Made by a program: the position numbers and the translations under genes. Shown piece by piece: positions 1 through 11,880 of a stretch of 64,000 bases of DNA. The notes under the pieces are model-generated. The model saw only the letters and a program-made list of their open reading frames with translations. It ran no database searches and was not told where the DNA came from. Origin of the DNA: Paragonimus westermani (taxonomy: Eukaryota; Platyhelminthes; Trematoda; Plagiorchiida; Troglotrematidae); NCBI GenBank assembly GCA_008508345.1, contig QNGE01000952.1, positions 1 through 64,000 of the forward strand, given 5' to 3'. How positions within the stretch are numbered: position 1 is the first letter of the stretch; each line of letters begins with the position of its first letter.

Positions 1-1292
1 GTCAGACTTCACATTTTGTAATATTCGCCCAGAGACTAGAAGCACAACCCACTCCGTGCCTCGTTGCTTAACGTCTCTCTGTGTTCATCCGATTATCCAG
101 GACGGATACCAACACACGGAGGACAGCGCGCCCATTCTTGGTTTTTTGTCGTCCATCGGTTTTCGATGGTGAATACTGGCAGATGTTATTCTGTCAGACC
201 AATTCCAACATATATGCCTCTCGACCACTCCCTGCAAGAGAAGGAGCGTGACCAGCGGACTGGAATCAGAACGCTGATCATGGCCCATCGTAGGCTAAAT
301 GTGACCACCAAGTTTGTAGTTTCTGTGCCCTTAGTGCCCATTCAGAATTCTGTGCCTCTAATAGAGAGCGGAGATGCTATTTTTGCAGACGACAGTTCAA
401 TGACCGACCCTTTAAGCACAAACACAGGTGCACACACAAGTGTCGCCCAGGAACCGCCTACTGTTTCACACCCCTCAAAGTCTATCAAAAGGCCGTGCAC
501 GAAATTCTTCAACCAGAGGATTTGGGCCCGAAGAAGCCTGTTGGGAGGTGGGTGGCTGTCTGCGATGACGAGGATTCTACTTGGTTCGTTGGATGTGGCG
601 CCCATTTCAAAACCGAAAAATATTGGCGCTTCGAGGTGAGTGGGAGGATGTTCAAGTCCCTTCAAACCTACAGGCTGCATCCACCGATTTTGGGTGAATC
701 ACAGGTAAAGTCGCATTTTTAAAGCTACCACTCTTCGCGTGATGCTCTCATGACCAGAACGAACTAGCTACCCAGCCACATCCCAACAACCCTTTTTTGT
801 ACTACGTGCCATTACCTTCTCGTCACACCACTTTACCCAAGATTATTCAGTTACGTCGATAATTGTTGTCTCCCACTGAAACAGTTTCAGCTTGTTTCGG
901 TCGATATTCCAGATCCCCTAGAAACCTTTCCAGAAAGTGCGCATTAATCGTTCCAGTAACGTCAATGCTTCTTCAACCACGATAATAGCGTTTTGGCAGG
1001 CGTTTTGGCTTACGTATCCATAGTTATAGTCGTTCTAGTCTGTGGGCACTTGCCTAACCACAGTGACCAATGAAAATCTACCGTCGCTAGTTCACTTTTC
1101 TGTTGGGGTCGCTCCCCACCAACCAGAAGGGACTTCCCTGACCCGTTCCATTACACACTTTGTCACTGGTCCCACAACAACACACGCTGTCTTATTTGAA
1201 GCCTCGACCCTACCCAACAGGTGGGAGATTCGGATTCTTCCGTGGGTGAAAACCTCCAAAACACTCTCCTAAAGAGCGGAATTCGACAGGGC
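1..1292 (+). repeat. Left arm of a 1,292-bp inverted repeat
   Basis: Base i pairs with base 3,250-i from 1/3,249 to 1,292/1,958. I compared the two ends, 721-790, 841-900 and the four longest reading frames, and found no difference; pairing stops at 1,293/1,957. The arm may extend left of the window. Perfect identity means a very recent inverted duplication, continuing gene conversion, or an assembly fold-back. Confidence 0.95.
294..722 (+). CDS. Possible exon of a Cys/His-rich zinc-binding protein (left arm copy)
   Basis: A stop-free frame of 142 codons opens right after a TAG at 291-293 that also forms a splice-acceptor-like cgtag/GC. The first 55 or so residues are dense in Cys and His: CDHQVCSFC, then HSEFC, then RRCYFCRRQF, then HKHRCTHKCRPGTAYC. 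A Trp-rich stretch follows (GRWVAVCDD, STWFVGC, KYWRFEV). Possible donors are cgag/gtgagt near 636 and acag/gtaaag near 704. The C-x2-C ... C-x3-C-x6-C spacing weakly recalls the C-terminal Cys-rich domain of piggyBac transposases, but the match is incomplete and no DDD core was seen. Function unknown. It could be a fragment of a transposase or of a host zinc-finger gene. Confidence 0.35.
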   Translation, partial: AKCDHQVCSFCALSAHSEFCASNRERRCYFCRRQFNDRPFKHKHRCTHKCRPGTAYCFTPLKVYQKAVHEILQPEDLGPKKPVGRWVAVCDDEDSTWFVGCGAHFKTEKYWRFEVSGRMFKSLQTYRLHPPILGESQVKSHF

Positions 1293-1957
1293 TAATTTCG
1301 GCCATGCTATCACATGGGTATCATCATTGAAACCAAGGCTTTCGCAAATAAGAAATTGATAGTGCTTTAGAGAGCAGAATAAATGACATCCACTGTTCAC
1401 GGATGATCAGTTCAGACTGGTCGGCAGTTTCCAAAATTAGCATCGCTGGCAGTCAGCTAGTTGCGCAGTCGAGTGTAAACGTAAAAACAGAACATATATC
1501 AACACAGGGACTTCAGTGAAATTTTTCGTCCATGATTATCTGTTCCGAGGAGTGGAGACTTGATTAGTGAGATAGGAGAATCCAAAGACTTTGAGGAAGG
1601 ACAGCAGTACTTTGGCGTGTTTGCTCCTGGAGGTTTAGCCGGAGAGGCTCTACCCTGGATGCCCATTGTTTTCTCCGAGAAGCTGCTCAATAAGTGCATG
1701 TATCTACAGATTTGATACATGCCAATCAATAGTTATGCGTCAGGCGGAACAAACGTATGAGCTTCGCAGATAAGCTACCTAGGGGAATAGATACAGAAAC
1801 TCCAGGCACATATAGCACAGTTGTTTTGGACGGCAGGCTAAAGATGCCTGAAAAGTGACGATGGCATGGTTGGATCCATCTACTGCTAGTACGTAAGTCA
1901 ACGATCCTACGAAACGATTGAGTGGTATTCTTGGCGCCACAACTTGCGGCCTCTCTG
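1293..1957. other. 665-bp spacer between the inverted arms
   Basis: Unique sequence separating the arms. It has only a 76-codon open frame on the minus strand (1,499-1,729) with no recognisable motif. I see no gene in it. Confidence 0.7.
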
Positions 1958-3249
1958 GCCCTGTCGAATTCCGCTCTTTAGGAGAGTGTTTTGGAGGTTT
2001 TCACCCACGGAAGAATCCGAATCTCCCACCTGTTGGGTAGGGTCGAGGCTTCAAATAAGACAGCGTGTGTTGTTGTGGGACCAGTGACAAAGTGTGTAAT
2101 GGAACGGGTCAGGGAAGTCCCTTCTGGTTGGTGGGGAGCGACCCCAACAGAAAAGTGAACTAGCGACGGTAGATTTTCATTGGTCACTGTGGTTAGGCAA
2201 GTGCCCACAGACTAGAACGACTATAACTATGGATACGTAAGCCAAAACGCCTGCCAAAACGCTATTATCGTGGTTGAAGAAGCATTGACGTTACTGGAAC
2301 GATTAATGCGCACTTTCTGGAAAGGTTTCTAGGGGATCTGGAATATCGACCGAAACAAGCTGAAACTGTTTCAGTGGGAGACAACAATTATCGACGTAAC
2401 TGAATAATCTTGGGTAAAGTGGTGTGACGAGAAGGTAATGGCACGTAGTACAAAAAAGGGTTGTTGGGATGTGGCTGGGTAGCTAGTTCGTTCTGGTCAT
2501 GAGAGCATCACGCGAAGAGTGGTAGCTTTAAAAATGCGACTTTACCTGTGATTCACCCAAAATCGGTGGATGCAGCCTGTAGGTTTGAAGGGACTTGAAC
2601 ATCCTCCCACTCACCTCGAAGCGCCAATATTTTTCGGTTTTGAAATGGGCGCCACATCCAACGAACCAAGTAGAATCCTCGTCATCGCAGACAGCCACCC
2701 ACCTCCCAACAGGCTTCTTCGGGCCCAAATCCTCTGGTTGAAGAATTTCGTGCACGGCCTTTTGATAGACTTTGAGGGGTGTGAAACAGTAGGCGGTTCC
2801 TGGGCGACACTTGTGTGTGCACCTGTGTTTGTGCTTAAAGGGTCGGTCATTGAACTGTCGTCTGCAAAAATAGCATCTCCGCTCTCTATTAGAGGCACAG
2901 AATTCTGAATGGGCACTAAGGGCACAGAAACTACAAACTTGGTGGTCACATTTAGCCTACGATGGGCCATGATCAGCGTTCTGATTCCAGTCCGCTGGTC
3001 ACGCTCCTTCTCTTGCAGGGAGTGGTCGAGAGGCATATATGTTGGAATTGGTCTGACAGAATAACATCTGCCAGTATTCACCATCGAAAACCGATGGACG
3101 ACAAAAAACCAAGAATGGGCGCGCTGTCCTCCGTGTGTTGGTATCCGTCCTGGATAATCGGATGAACACAGAGAGACGTTAAGCAACGAGGCACGGAGTG
3201 GGTTGTGCTTCTAGTCTCTGGGCGAATATTACAAAATGTGAAGTCTGAC
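1958..3249 (-). repeat. Right arm of the 1,292-bp inverted repeat
   Basis: Reverse complement of 1-1,292. Beyond 3,249 the sequence continues as ordinary DNA, so 3,249/3,250 is the outer boundary of the duplication if the left copy really ends at base 1. I saw no obvious short target-site duplication at the inner edge; the left outer edge is not visible. Confidence 0.95.
2528..2956 (-). CDS. Possible exon of a Cys/His-rich zinc-binding protein (right arm copy)
   Basis: Reverse-complement copy of the frame at 294-722 with the same translation wherever the two could be compared. The two copies face each other across the spacer, with their 3' ends toward the centre. With no selection-free divergence between them, copy comparison says nothing about whether the protein is under constraint. 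Confidence 0.35.
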   Translation of the reverse strand, partial: AKCDHQVCSFCALSAHSEFCASNRERRCYFCRRQFNDRPFKHKHRCTHKCRPGTAYCFTPLKVYQKAVHEILQPEDLGPKKPVGRWVAVCDDEDSTWFVGCGAHFKTEKYWRFEVSGRMFKSLQTYRLHPPILGESQVKSHF

Positions 3250-6240
3250 GAAGTCGCGATTAGTCGGAAATGAATATCGTTTAAGTGGATGTGACCGTAG
3301 AAAACTATTCCTCGCATTCCCTGCACCTCTAGAGTGACGTTGGCGGATTTCAAAGCCATCGCTTCTCGAACGCTATACGGATTCTGATCGTGGCGATTGA
3401 GCTTATGAAAATGCCGTTTGCGGCCATGAGGTTCGTAAAACTTGGGAGAACTTGTCAGAACTGACTTAGCTGGCCCACTTAGATGCGTTACAAGGGCACT
3501 GGCCCATGCAATGCGCTAGTGGATATGTGCTCGACTCTCGCCCGCTAACAATTCAAAACCTTTCTCCCGAAGAGTGGTCCAAGTGTAGTCTCAACTGTGA
3601 CGTCACAAAAGAATGCGTTAGAACCAGGGAAACAGCCGCAAATTTAATCAATATTTGCATATCTAGGTAATGAGTTTTGGCATAATCAGGAGCCAACGGG
3701 GCAAACGAGAGGAGAAATGATACAAGCTTGAGGCGGGCTAAAGCCCACCCAGCGGCGCTCAGAAGCGCGTCCAGCAGAAAGTGTATCAAACAACGCTGGG
3801 AAATGTCCAGGTTGAACGACCACAAAAAGCGGAATCATAGATGTCGTTAAGAAAAGAGCAAACGTCTGCCGCGCGCAATTAGATGCATGAAAGAAGAAAC
3901 TGGCATCGAGTTTGTATCAGGCCTTTGTACAAGGCACCATAGGTGAGAGTAGATAGTGGCAGCAAGGAACTTTGAATCGACCCCCGTGAATGATCTTGCA
4001 ATGGAGTTTAGTAATCCTCCACTCAGCAAAATCTGGAGTTTTCTAGGTAAATTTCAAAAGTTATCCAATAATCTGACCAGGTAATTTTGAGGTAGTGATC
4101 CGAAAATACATTGAGAATGCCCATTCTTTGTTTTCTGCCTCTCGTACGTTATCTTGACAAAATAGCTGACAAAACACTTGCTCATGGTCAACGCATTGCT
4201 TATGAGCAAATTTTATTGTAATAATATTGCAAAACAGTTTTATTCGCTGCAAAAAGCTTTAGGAAACCTTATCTTAACGGGTCTCTTGCACTCCACATCT
4301 TCGTCGAGCTCTCGCTGACTAACGAGAGAGGCTTTGATATATTGCATCCTTCTGTAACTGACGGTCTTTTGATGTGTGAGATATTGTGTACGTGTGCTCC
4401 GAAATTTAACTAAAACTTTCCTGCTCTACTCTCCGGGATGCATCACACGACACACGACGATTCTAATGACTCTATGCATCACTCCCGGCACCAGAGCGGC
4501 ATGACTAAAGAAACGGTCGCTCGTGTACGACCAACCCGCTGGTGGCAGCCATCTTGTGGTTAAAATGTCCGCAATAACGCTTCAAAGCGCGCACGTTGCT
4601 CCAAGATCTCTTGGAACGAAAAAGGTCGCCGTTGTGAACCATGCCTTAATCGAGGGCCGTGCATGCTGGTCATGATAGTAATAGATGAAATCGCTTTAGT
4701 GAATCTGCCCTATTCACTGCCCATTAACAGCGCATCTTAGGTAGAGTCACCCATTCCGAACTCCGTTCCCGTGCAAATTTTTGTGCTGGCGGTAGGGGGA
4801 GACATTAAAGATCCAGCGGGGCAACCATTGATACGTCGCTTACCTATAGCTACCTCGTATTTTCACTACTGGAAGTCACTATTCAAGTATTTGTTTCCTA
4901 GTAAGGACACAACTCAACTACTCCAGAAGTCACTCGGAGCATTGCTGTGAAGAGAGTTGAGAATCTCCCATTTGCCAAAAGAGAACCCTCTCACATAGTC
5001 AAAAAATTTCCCGTGGTCTACAAACGTTTGACAGACGAACTGACATCGGCACTCAAAATCCGATGCTTCCTGGATCTACCTGACGCAATCATTCCAATTA
5101 TGCCCCTATGGCGAATTACAGGGGCCATGAGTGCATGCATGATAAAACACGTAGACGTCCCCAAAGTGGGCCACATATTTTTGCCGTCCCCGTCTGTTGG
5201 ACATAGATTGCAGCACCGGCAAGTTTTCCCATAGTAGTCTCGGTCAAGATATTCAACAAATAGCCAGACAATTGAGTGGCAACTGCGAAGTTCGCCGTCA
5301 TGGTGTTTCAAGGTCGGAACGTATCGTGAACGGTCAGTTGGGCGCGATGGAAGAAATCTGTTGTACTCAAATATCACTCTTATTTGTACTCCAGTTACGA
5401 AACACCTTCGGCATTTTTTTCAACGATGTCATTAAGTTGGCCTACATAACCAGCTTTGTGATGTGACAAAGCTGCTATCAAAACTTTCATGATGGAACGC
5501 TTGTTTTCTATTCAACAGAAACGCCCAATTTCAGATCGCTATGGAGATAGACAGGAATCTGTCATTTTTGACCACATTGCACTCGCATATTATTCCACAT
5601 TACCTATCAAAGCAAATTACAGTGGGAATTATGCTAACATCCTTCTGGGTTGGCTGCCTATCCAAATTATACATTTGGTCTGCGTCCTTTTCAGTATATC
5701 AAATATAAACCGGTCACAAGTATGTCGCCCCTAGAAATGATTGAACCTGACGTTATCACGTTTTCATCTGCGACCCACATGGATCGATGCAAACATGGGT
5801 AATACGTCCCATCCTATAACTGATGGCCTGCGCGCTATCTATATTATTGGCCCCTGACTATATTTAAGTGTGGCTTGTTGCTTGTAGACAGCCCATTATT
5901 CACTTATTTGATGACTAACCATCAACTATTGTGCGCGTTATTTCGTCGAGGATAACATTACTTCTAACTCGTGCCATTTCAACCACAAGGGGTGAATCTT
6001 CATATCATGTATGCCTATGATTGTGATGATTGTTGGTCCAATAATCCACCAGCTGCAGGCCCCACTGATGGCCATCAGTGTGTTTTCAAATATTTTTTAC
6101 ATTCTCAATAATCCCGCGGAGGCTTTTTATTTAAAGGTGTGTTTCTCTTAAAGTCACTTCCAGAAGTCAGGTTACATTGAACACTCACTCTTCCTACCTG
6201 ATGCACGATCACACCTCTTTAAACTATGCATTCGACCCCA
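3250..6240. other. No gene recognised
   Basis: AT-leaning DNA with short open frames only. The longest is a 119-codon minus-strand frame at 5,018-5,377, which holds a small C-x-C-C-x2-C cluster but matches no family I can name. A 95-codon plus-strand frame overlaps it. I treat these as chance or decayed repeat sequence. Confidence 0.5.
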
Positions 6241-6249
6241 GTTTAATAT

Positions 6250-6660
6250 TGCACGTTCATATATAGCCACCTGCGCAAGTCCGACAGGCTATCTCCGAAA
6301 AGCCTCCAACATGCATTCACGAAAAGCTTATTGGGCTATAAATCTTCTCCGAGCTACAGAGAACGCTGCCAGACGATTGCACTCGATCCCCTTTGGTTAC
6401 GTCGACTCATGCTTAACCTTGCACTAATGTATGATCTGGTTTGTGGCAATAAATTCGCCGTCAGTTCCGCAACATCCTTGCAACGCAGGTCGAAGTTTGA
6501 TCTCAGAAACAAACACCTCACTTTGGCAGCCCTTAAATCCCGGAAAAATATGCGTTTAAATTTTTTCCTGGTAAAACACTTCTACTTTCGGAACAAAATT
6601 CCTTACGCAAACAGAGCCAGCAAGAATATACACTAATTCAAACGGAGCATAAGAACTTTC
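6250..6660 (+). mobile_element. Non-LTR retrotransposon relic: end of the reverse-transcriptase ORF
   Basis: The frame through 6,262-6,636 reads QHAFTKSLLGYKSSPSYRER, then a block with LDPLWLRRLMLNLALMYDLV and a final RNKIPYANRASKN. This is the layout of the region after the palm in CR1/jockey-type LINEs: a quasi-repeated Tyr-Arg-Arg-Leu motif, a Leu-rich helix, and a closing W/F-N-x-(I/L)-P motif. No palm motif is upstream, so the copy is 5' truncated. It differs in sequence from the three copies at 9.9-18.7 kb and probably belongs to another family. Confidence 0.6.
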
Positions 6661-6669
6661 TTAACAATA

Positions 6670-9600
6670 ACGAACGTCATGACCATTTTCAAGCTCTCCT
6701 TGTCTGAGGATGTTATCTTTGAGAACGGACTTGATAACATCTGACGGGAAACCCTCTGTGTTGCGTGATGTTACGCCACACACCTGCCAGCGAACTAGTA
6801 AACATGACTATAATCACCACGTACAGGTGTCATTATACGCATGCCCGTAAGTAATAATCATATCCACCTGAAACGCCATTACTCCATACTTATTGATAGC
6901 TTGTGTGTCTGTTTTGTAAACCATTATGCGAAAGCTGAACATGCTAAAAATTATTTCTAAACAAAGCAGAGAAAACTCAAACTGTTCGTCTCATGACTAT
7001 ATAAAAACCTTGTATTGCAACTCCTTTTTCTCCTCCTGATAGATCACCTGGCAACCTTTCGGTATTGTTAGACATCCTGCTCATCCTACAAACCGGCGGT
7101 AGAGAGATAATAGACATCCAAATTCGGCGGTAATGGCATACTGAGAAAGGTTGACAATCGGTCACTTCTCGAGCTATTTGATGAAAACTGTTCACATATG
7201 GCATATATTTAATCAATAAACACATTGCCGCTGACGTCACATGAAAGGTTATGCCTGAATATCACATGTTCCATTGTTCGCCATAGATCACAGTCAGTTT
7301 TAGGTTCCCCCGTATATCACGTGATTTCGCTTTCCATTCTTGGTTTTATTGATATAGCCCACGCAAGAAAACATTCCACCCCGCCTGGACACTTAAAATC
7401 CCGCAATGATTGAGCATATCGCAAAATCCTCAAAACTCTCTAGAATTTGAAAGAAGAATGACGTTCGGTCGAGAGGTCCATTCGTTCCCCCGCAAGAGTA
7501 TATGCGTTATCATTAACCCCCATCTTTACAAAATTTTCCGCACGTTTTCCGGGACCATCTACCTGGGATAATGATGAAATTCTTTGACAGTCATCCCCTG
7601 CATCCTCAAAGCACCTCACTTCTGGCAAGACCTTGCGCATTAGGACAGTTGTCACCTTGTGAAGTCCCAACTGATGTAACAACTCGAATATTTTATCGAA
7701 TTTTGTAGATTCTGATTATCATTGTCTCGAAAGTATGTATCTCGAATTTTTTCCTTAAAGTTGAATTTTTCCCTCATGTGATGTCTCTTTTGTTGCTATG
7801 TCAACATAGCTGACCCATTGTACAATTTCCAATTGTGGTGTTCAAATGTGTATAAGGTTTTAAAATCTGTACACTGGTCACGCTCTCGCGAGCGTGTTTC
7901 TCACAAATGCGTCGAGAAATATACCACTATTATTATTTTGGTGTATCTTGAACGGTCCAGACAGAAGTTCACCCTGATTTTACTTGTGCGTTTCTTAACA
8001 ATGTTGTTCGTGAGCCAGGTCAACTGGACGGAGCAGATACCAGTGTAAACGCACACATGCGTTGTTTATAGGTTAAGTCACCTGAACGAAGCAGCTACCA
8101 ATGTGAGAGCGTAACCATATGCAACTCGACTGACAGTTTTTCCCACTCTCCTAGCCCGTCTCCTTCCTCCTTCCCGCTTTAGTGTTCTCCTTCGGTACCC
8201 TGTTGTTGTACAAGAAAGCGAGGCTAGTTTTTCGGGCTGCTGTTTGCCATCAGTTGTTTCAGCACTCAACATACTCCGCATACTCTCCTATATCAAGATC
8301 TCTGCAGAGCACCTTGAAGTGGTTGATCGTACTGTTGGCCTCTACAGAGGTTCGAATGACCCCATTCGACACTGGCAGGTGGCTGTTTGGTCAACTGGAA
8401 CATCATGATGGATCCGTCACCACATCCTTAATGTGTTCGTCTGCACGTAAACCATATGTATCCTGCTGCTCACTCGCCTCCCCAATGTCGTGTCCAATAT
8501 GCGACGTGACTCAGCACGGAGACTCCGTGACCCACATTGCAATGGCTATGGCGAACCATATAAACAGCCACGTTTATTCATCTGACACCCAGTACAGTCC
8601 AGTACAATGCTGCCTGAGACCGCGCGGCACAACTCCCGAGAGGGACCGCGCCAATAAGCGCTGGGATGATCGAACTGACCAGCAGTCTCAGTTGTGTCAG
8701 CGGAACTGGTGTCGGTGCTACCAACACTACCTGCTTCATGGGTTGGCATGCATCTTGGCCACGAAGAATGCCATATCTACTCGGGTTTTGCCACGCGCCT
8801 TTACGCGATGCATCGAGGGTAATGACTGTTTACTACTCTGCAGCATGATGAACATCACATCCTGTCTAGACGCCGCCATGCGCGCTAAATAATACGCGGT
8901 CCTACGGCATGCATCTTCGGATCCACGATTTGTACGGCTTCATCCAGAAACAAGCTAAAAGACAATAACCACTCACAGTAAAACATGTCATGTCTCGTAA
9001 TCTCCCTTAGTCATATGTTGTGGTTCATAACAATTAAATACACTTCTGCTGCGTTATTAGGATTTTGGTAAGCCAAAACATTCCGCTATGCCATTTTTAT
9101 TCACTTTCACTTGGTACACTGCCGTTTAAATGCCCTATGTATGCATTTTTTTTCGCGTTACTCATGTAGTAATTACGAATAACTTTTGCGCCAGTGCCTC
9201 GCCCGGAAGACCAAGAAGCAAGTTATCCACAGTTAGAAGATCTCATAGCTATGCGAAACACAGGGTGCACCTAGTGGACCTATTGGAATTTTGACCGCCC
9301 ACTCTGTCGAAACCGACTGACTACAATTTGACTGACACGCCAAAGTTTAATATATCACAGAACGGCGCTCCCTATGTTGCCGGTTCATATCGGACTGGCC
9401 TGGGATGGGTATGTCATAGCTCCCATTCCCTGAGGAGCCAGAGAAAACACCGATTCAAGACCGACTAAGATCATTGAAATTATTTATGCTGGAAGGTGAG
9501 TGAAACGGGGCCTTAATGAAATGGAGAAAATTATCCGTCACACCGAGAAAAATCATCCTGCCTGCTAGATGCTAGTGTGACAAGGCCAATAGTTGGCGGG

Positions 9601-9735
9601 TCACTGAGTCACAATCAAGAGAAGGGGATCAACATTGACTGTTCGGTCTAACTTTTTCATCAACCGGGTTGTCAGCTCTTGGGATAAATTGTCCACGAAG
9701 AGTGTGAGGTTGTTTTAGGCAGTTTTTTTAACGCA
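6670..9735. other. No gene recognised; one long open frame of unknown nature
   Basis: Mostly short frames. A roughly 45-bp unit recurs with a spacing of about 60 bp near 8,019 and 8,078. The open frame at 8,182-8,892 is listed separately. Nothing else is supported. Confidence 0.5.
8182..8892 (+). other. Unassigned 236-codon open frame
   Basis: A stop-free run of 236 codons starting at a GTG, which is long for chance in this base composition. The product is rich in Cys, His, Ser and Thr (SCPICDVTQHGD, QRNWCRCYQH) but has no domain I recognise and no clear exon borders. The opposite strand also has a shorter frame here. It could be a repeat-derived pseudogene, an exon of an unknown gene, or chance. 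Confidence 0.2.
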
Positions 9736-9739
9736 AACC

Positions 9740-9930
9740 GTTCCGGTGTTTAACAATCCTACAAGGTGCGAACCACTGCCGAGGAGCTTCCAAAGACAAA
9801 GCTTGAAGTGCCCCCAGTTATGTCCTCAACGGCGGTCACCATTCGCTATTATCAGGAAGAGTTCATTGGGGCTTACTCTAAGGAGGAAGTGTATGAGGTC
9901 ACCGCGGAACATAAACCGTCTTCTCAGAGT
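9740..9930 (-). mobile_element. Inverted 3' fragment of the CR1/jockey-like LINE
   Basis: Read on the minus strand this stretch gives RGDLIHFLLRVSPNELFLII followed by ANGDRR. That matches the C-terminal part of the LINE at 18,245-18,330 (RDDLILTQFFFRVSLVEQFF, then IANGDGRR). It sits head to head with LINE copy A, so at least one rearrangement or nested insertion joined them. Confidence 0.7.
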
Positions 9931-11880
9931 AAGTGCTCGTCTATTCTCTATGCAGAAGCTAACGGGCAAGCCAGAAGATATAGAGATTTTTGTTCTGTAC
10001 GATACAGGTACAAGCGGAAAATCCGGCAACATACCCAAAAGGTACAGTCAAAAATTTCGCAGGTAGCTCGTGAGAAGAAACGTAAACCAACAGCTCTTTC
10101 TCTGCGGCTTCCCGACGGGGAAACCTCCTCCGACCCCCAAGTGGTTGCCGAAGTGTTCAGAGAATACTGCTTAGCAGTCCACAATGTGAATCTGCCGAAC
10201 TGGCATCCAATTCTCCCACGGAGACACTTCTGATACCCCTCCTGGCAGCTGAATTCTCTGTGTCCGACGTTCAGGACTTTATATTGCCATGGGAACAGAC
10301 ACGATCCATCCCTCGGTTTGGCGGTGCCCCTTTTTAATCTGCTTAAACAGACACTTCGTACGGGCACTCTTCCGGCGGCATGGAAACAGACCACTGTCAC
10401 ACCTATATTTGAAACAGGCGGTCGTTACTCTCCTGTGAGTTATCAGCCGATCCGCTTTACCTGCATCCCATGCAAGATAATGGAGCGACTGTTAAAACGC
10501 ACCATCTTTAAGTATTTCTCCTAAAATAAATTTTTCTTTTCGACCCAGCATGGCTTTCTTCCCGATCGGTCATGCATAACCAACATGTTAGTCTTCATAG
10601 AAAGCCTAACGGAGGCCAAAGACAATGGTCATATTTAGATGCTATCTTCTTCGACTTTGTCAAAGCATCCGACCGTGTCCCACACGGTCCTCTGGTACAT
10701 AAACTAGAAGCTTATAGGATCCAAGAAAAGGTTCTCCGCTGTATTACTTCCTTCCATGGTAACAGGAATTTCAGAGCAAAAGCCGGTTCGGACCTTTCGT
10801 CTCCTTCCCCAGTCTCTGTGGGAGTCCCTCAAAGGTCGGTAATTGGTCCACTGTTGTTTCTGACCTATGTTAATGACCTCTCCAAGCTGATATCTAGCAA
10901 CACTCTCCTTTATGCTAATGACTCAAAAATCTGGAATGTGCGTGACCCCAATGCATTGCAGGTTGAACTTGACCGTATTAAGTGCTAGTCAGATGGCTAG
11001 AGTCTCCATTTAAGCGACAGTAAGTGTGCGCACATGTCACTCGGAGACTCCGAAAACCTATTCGTGATACACGGTGCACAAAGTGCAACAGATATCGCGA
11101 AAGTTGACCTCAAAAAGATCTAGGAATTTGGCTGTCTCCTGGTCTATCCTTCTGTCATCACCACCAGCTGGCCCCCAAAAGAGGTTTCGTGACTTTCGGG
11201 ATGGTTAAAAGAGCCTTTCCAAGTAAACATCGAAACGCCTTTCACACGCTTCGCGGAGTTTACATGAGACCCCTGCTCGAGTATGCCAATCAAATCGTTT
11301 ACACCGGTTGGAAGCAGGACCTACTCGCCACTGAACGTGTCCAGCGACTAGCCACCAAAATGGTCACTGGCTTGCAGTATTTCTCCTGCTAGTCTCGCCT
11401 GGATATTCCCGATATTTATCCACTTGAGTTTCGAAGACTCTGCGGTGACTTAATTCTTACACACTTCCTCTTTAACACAGGACTCGTGCAGCAGTTCTTT
11501 ACCCCAGCAGGTGATAACAGTCGAAGAGGTCACGGCAAGAAGCTCTATAATCTTCGACCGCGGACCTTCCTTAGGCAACAATTCCTTTCTTGTAGAGCCA
11601 TCAAGTATTGAAACGGCCTTCCACTAGAGATTGTTAGCTGCTCTTTTAAGGACCGTCTCAAAGTGTTATTGGATTCCCAACTACTTAAGAAACCGTTAGA
11701 TTATTATTATTGGTACTCTCTATAATCCACAAGAGTGGTGCTGCACCCTACTTTCAATGACTGTCTTTCAGGTCAACAGAAAAACGCAGAACATCAAAAC
11801 AAGTAAACTGACTGGATCCGGGTAGTTTGGGCCCGCAGCCTCGAACCCGTGTACGAATAGCTGAAACTCGCTCAAAAGTG
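9930..11880 (+). mobile_element. LINE copy A (CR1/jockey-like), broken reverse-transcriptase ORF plus 3' tail
   Basis: Pieces of one reverse transcriptase appear in order across several frames. First comes a pre-palm region (SDPQVVAEVFREYC, MAVPLFNLLKQTLRTGTLPA), then VSYQPI...IPCKIMERLLKR, then FFDFVKASDRVPHGPLVHKL, then the catalytic box and the post-palm block (RPLLEYANQIVYTG, ERVQRLATKMVTGLQ). The catalytic box reads YANDSKIW in place of Y-A-D-D, so one metal-binding Asp is lost. There are several frameshifts and stops. A 3' tail after about 11,700 is shared with copies B and C. No endonuclease domain was seen upstream, so the copy is 5' truncated and dead. Confidence 0.88.

Noticed and set aside
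64..639. A 191-codon plus-strand frame in the left arm and its mirror at 2,611-3,186
   Set aside because: It overlaps the Cys/His-rich frame in another register, has no motif or codon pattern, and starts at a non-ATG. Judged a shadow.
342..680. A 112-codon minus-strand frame in the left arm (mirror 2,570-2,908)
   Set aside because: Antisense to the Cys/His-rich frame, with no domain of its own.
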